From an uncultured Lachnospiraceae bacterium (GTDB taxonomy: Bacteria > Bacillota > Clostridia > Lachnospirales > Lachnospiraceae), in the NCBI GenBank assembly GCA_945643825.1, contig CALZEZ010000055.1, positions 1 through 7,856 on the forward strand: a stretch of DNA of 7,856 nt, given 5' to 3'. A model generated the notes under the pieces. It ran no database searches. It saw only the letters and a program-made list of their open reading frames with translations, and was not told the origin of the DNA. Shown piece after piece: positions 6,872 through 7,856 of this stretch; positions within the stretch are counted from its first letter, which is position 1, and each line of letters starts with the position of its first letter. The translations under genes were made by a program, and so were the position numbers.

Positions 6872-6899
6872 CCCGTATTTTGTATACAGGTTGACATTT
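6863..6899. promoter_or_regulatory. Distal BirA-type operator of bioY
   Basis: Perfect 11-bp inverted repeat AAATGTCAACC (6863-6873) and GGTTGACATTT (6889-6899) with a 15-base spacer, the spacing typical of BirA sites. One half contains the bioY -35 hexamer, so binding would compete with RNA polymerase. As RNA from the upstream gene, the same sequence could fold into an 11-bp stem followed by a T-rich tract, so it may also help to terminate the beta-lactamase-like gene, which ends about 38 bases before it. Confidence 0.75.
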
Positions 6900-6936
6900 G
6901 TTATCATGTTCCGATGGTCGCCGTCGTCGTGAGCAC

Positions 6937-7725
6937 TTATTCAGAATAATACAGTTCCAAGGATAAATCCTGCATCAGCCGCTCATATTCGGCGGTGTCT
7001 ACCTCGTTTCCGAGAAACAGAAGCATGAAGGGCTCCTTTGCGAAGACAATGCCGACGTCGTTGGTGATGCCGTCATCCTCACCGGTTTTGTGGGCAATCT
7101 CAGGGGCATCCTCAAGGCGCTCCAGAAAAAATGGAATCTTGCCATTGACCTGCTGCTCCTTCAGAATCTGAAGCATCTGCGTACATGCCTTTTCACTTAC
7201 AATGCTGCCCTTATACAAGCGTTCTAAAAGATCCGCGACCTCCGTCGCACAGATATAGTTCTGTAAGCCCTTCTGTGCACTTTCAACGTCGTACATCTTT
7301 CGGGCTAAAACCGAGGTCGTGTAGCCCTGCTCCTTCATCCACTGAACGATCTCAGATATGCCGACTCTGTCGCAAAGCAGGTTAGTCGCCACGTTGTCAC
7401 TGAACACAATCATCAGCTTGCAAAGATCCATCAGAGTCACTTCAAGTCCCTCATGTAGAAAATAAAGTGCCCCGCTCGGTGGAACCTTATCCTGTTCCCG
7501 CAGGGTCATGGTTTCCTGCGGATCCAGAGTACCGTCCTCAAAACGGCTAAAGACATATACTAACACAAACAGCTTGATCACACTGGCCGCAAGCAGCTTC
7601 TCCTGCGGGCGTACAGCCATCACCTCACCGGTGACAAGATTTTTATAGTAAAAAGAAGTCTTCCCGTCTATTTCATCCAGACAGGCAGTAATCATTTCCT
7701 GCGTCAGTTTCATGTTAATTCCCAT
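6937..7725 (-). CDS. Class A beta-lactamase-like serine hydrolase without signal peptide
   Basis: A 262-residue protein of the penicillin-binding/class A beta-lactamase fold. Visible motifs: SVIK (SxxK, nucleophile Ser48 and Lys51), SDN at 109-111 inside IVFSDNVATNLL, and HKTG at 212-215 followed by NDVGIVFAKEPFML. The omega-loop stretch reads RKMYDVESAQKGLQNY (142-157), with Met where TEM-type enzymes have the deacylating Glu166. It therefore probably does not hydrolyse beta-lactams well and may be a peptidase or esterase-like relative. There is no N-terminal signal peptide or membrane segment, which is unusual for a cell-wall enzyme and suggests a cytoplasmic location or another export route. 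The start is uncertain. ATG at 7725 gives MGINMKL; ATG at 7713 has a weak GGGA at a better distance and may be the true start (258 residues). It follows the upstream gene by four bases, so translation is probably coupled. Confidence 0.85.
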   Translation of the reverse strand: MGINMKLTQEMITACLDEIDGKTSFYYKNLVTGEVMAVRPQEKLLAASVIKLFVLVYVFSRFEDGTLDPQETMTLREQDKVPPSGALYFLHEGLEVTLMDLCKLMIVFSDNVATNLLCDRVGISEIVQWMKEQGYTTSVLARKMYDVESAQKGLQNYICATEVADLLERLYKGSIVSEKACTQMLQILKEQQVNGKIPFFLERLEDAPEIAHKTGEDDGITNDVGIVFAKEPFMLLFLGNEVDTAEYERLMQDLSLELYYSE

Positions 7726-7729
7726 TCTG

Positions 7730-7856
7730 CTATTTACAATAACTAAAGTACTGGTTGACTACATAATTGCGCAGCTTCTCCACATTTTCGGGATCCTTTC
7801 CTCCGATCGGTTTTCCCAGAAAGCTCTCGACGTGAGAGAAAAATCTGGTGGAGCTG
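7730..7856 (-). CDS. C-terminal 41 codons of an unrecognised protein (runs off the right edge)
   Basis: An open frame enters from the right edge and ends at TAG (7732-7730). The visible end contains HVESFLGKPIGGKDPENVE and NYVVNQYFSYCK, which reads like ordinary protein with a charged helical tail. The other two minus-strand frames are less convincing. Its stop lies four bases before the first possible ATG of the beta-lactamase-like gene, which supports it as the true upstream neighbour in the same operon. Too little is present to name a family. Confidence 0.7.
   Translation of the reverse strand, partial: SSTRFFSHVESFLGKPIGGKDPENVEKLRNYVVNQYFSYCK

Noticed and set aside
6937..7725. Acquired antibiotic-resistance gene
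   Set aside because: The omega-loop Glu and signal peptide are missing, and nothing nearby suggests a mobile element.

Overview
The window looks like chromosomal DNA from a Gram-positive anaerobe of the Clostridia, probably Lachnospiraceae-like. The reasons are moderate GC, AGGAGG-type ribosome binding sites, a uvrB-uvrA operon with a Bacillus-type LexA box, a CBS/DRTGG-containing family II pyrophosphatase, and a BioY gene with BirA-type operators. The taxonomic call is inference from protein resemblance. Every supported gene lies on the minus strand, so transcription runs from the high to the low coordinates.

Reading in the direction of transcription: (1) 7856-6937 holds the last 41 codons of an unrecognised protein, followed within a few bases by a class A beta-lactamase-like serine hydrolase with no signal peptide. 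(2) 6899-6259 holds bioY, the substrate-binding component of a biotin ECF transporter. Its strong promoter is flanked by two BirA-type inverted repeats, each with an 11-15-11 layout. (3) 6258-5920 is a 339-base gap. Most of it is a symmetric nested palindrome built from four related units of about 41 bases, whose centre forms a good intrinsic terminator for bioY. (4) 6021-2537 looks like one operon: a Mn-dependent CBS-domain inorganic pyrophosphatase, an Fpg/Nei-family protein lacking the usual catalytic proline, and a secreted protein of unknown function, closed by a perfect 12-bp terminator hairpin. (5) 2518-1 is the uvrB-uvrA excision-repair operon with a promoter and LexA-like box; uvrA runs off the left edge after 143 codons.

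The clearest anomaly is in uvrB. Comparison with the family indicates that about 47 bases are missing just after codon 58. This removes helicase motif Ia and shifts the frame, although everything on both sides is intact. It is either a recent null mutation in nucleotide-excision repair or an assembly error. Other points for a second look are the four-unit palindrome, the Fpg-like protein with three key Fpg residues replaced, the paired BirA operators (one of which may double as a terminator hairpin for the gene before it), and the unidentified secreted protein. I did not find a clear new multi-gene system; the palindromic repeat is the best candidate for undescribed structure.
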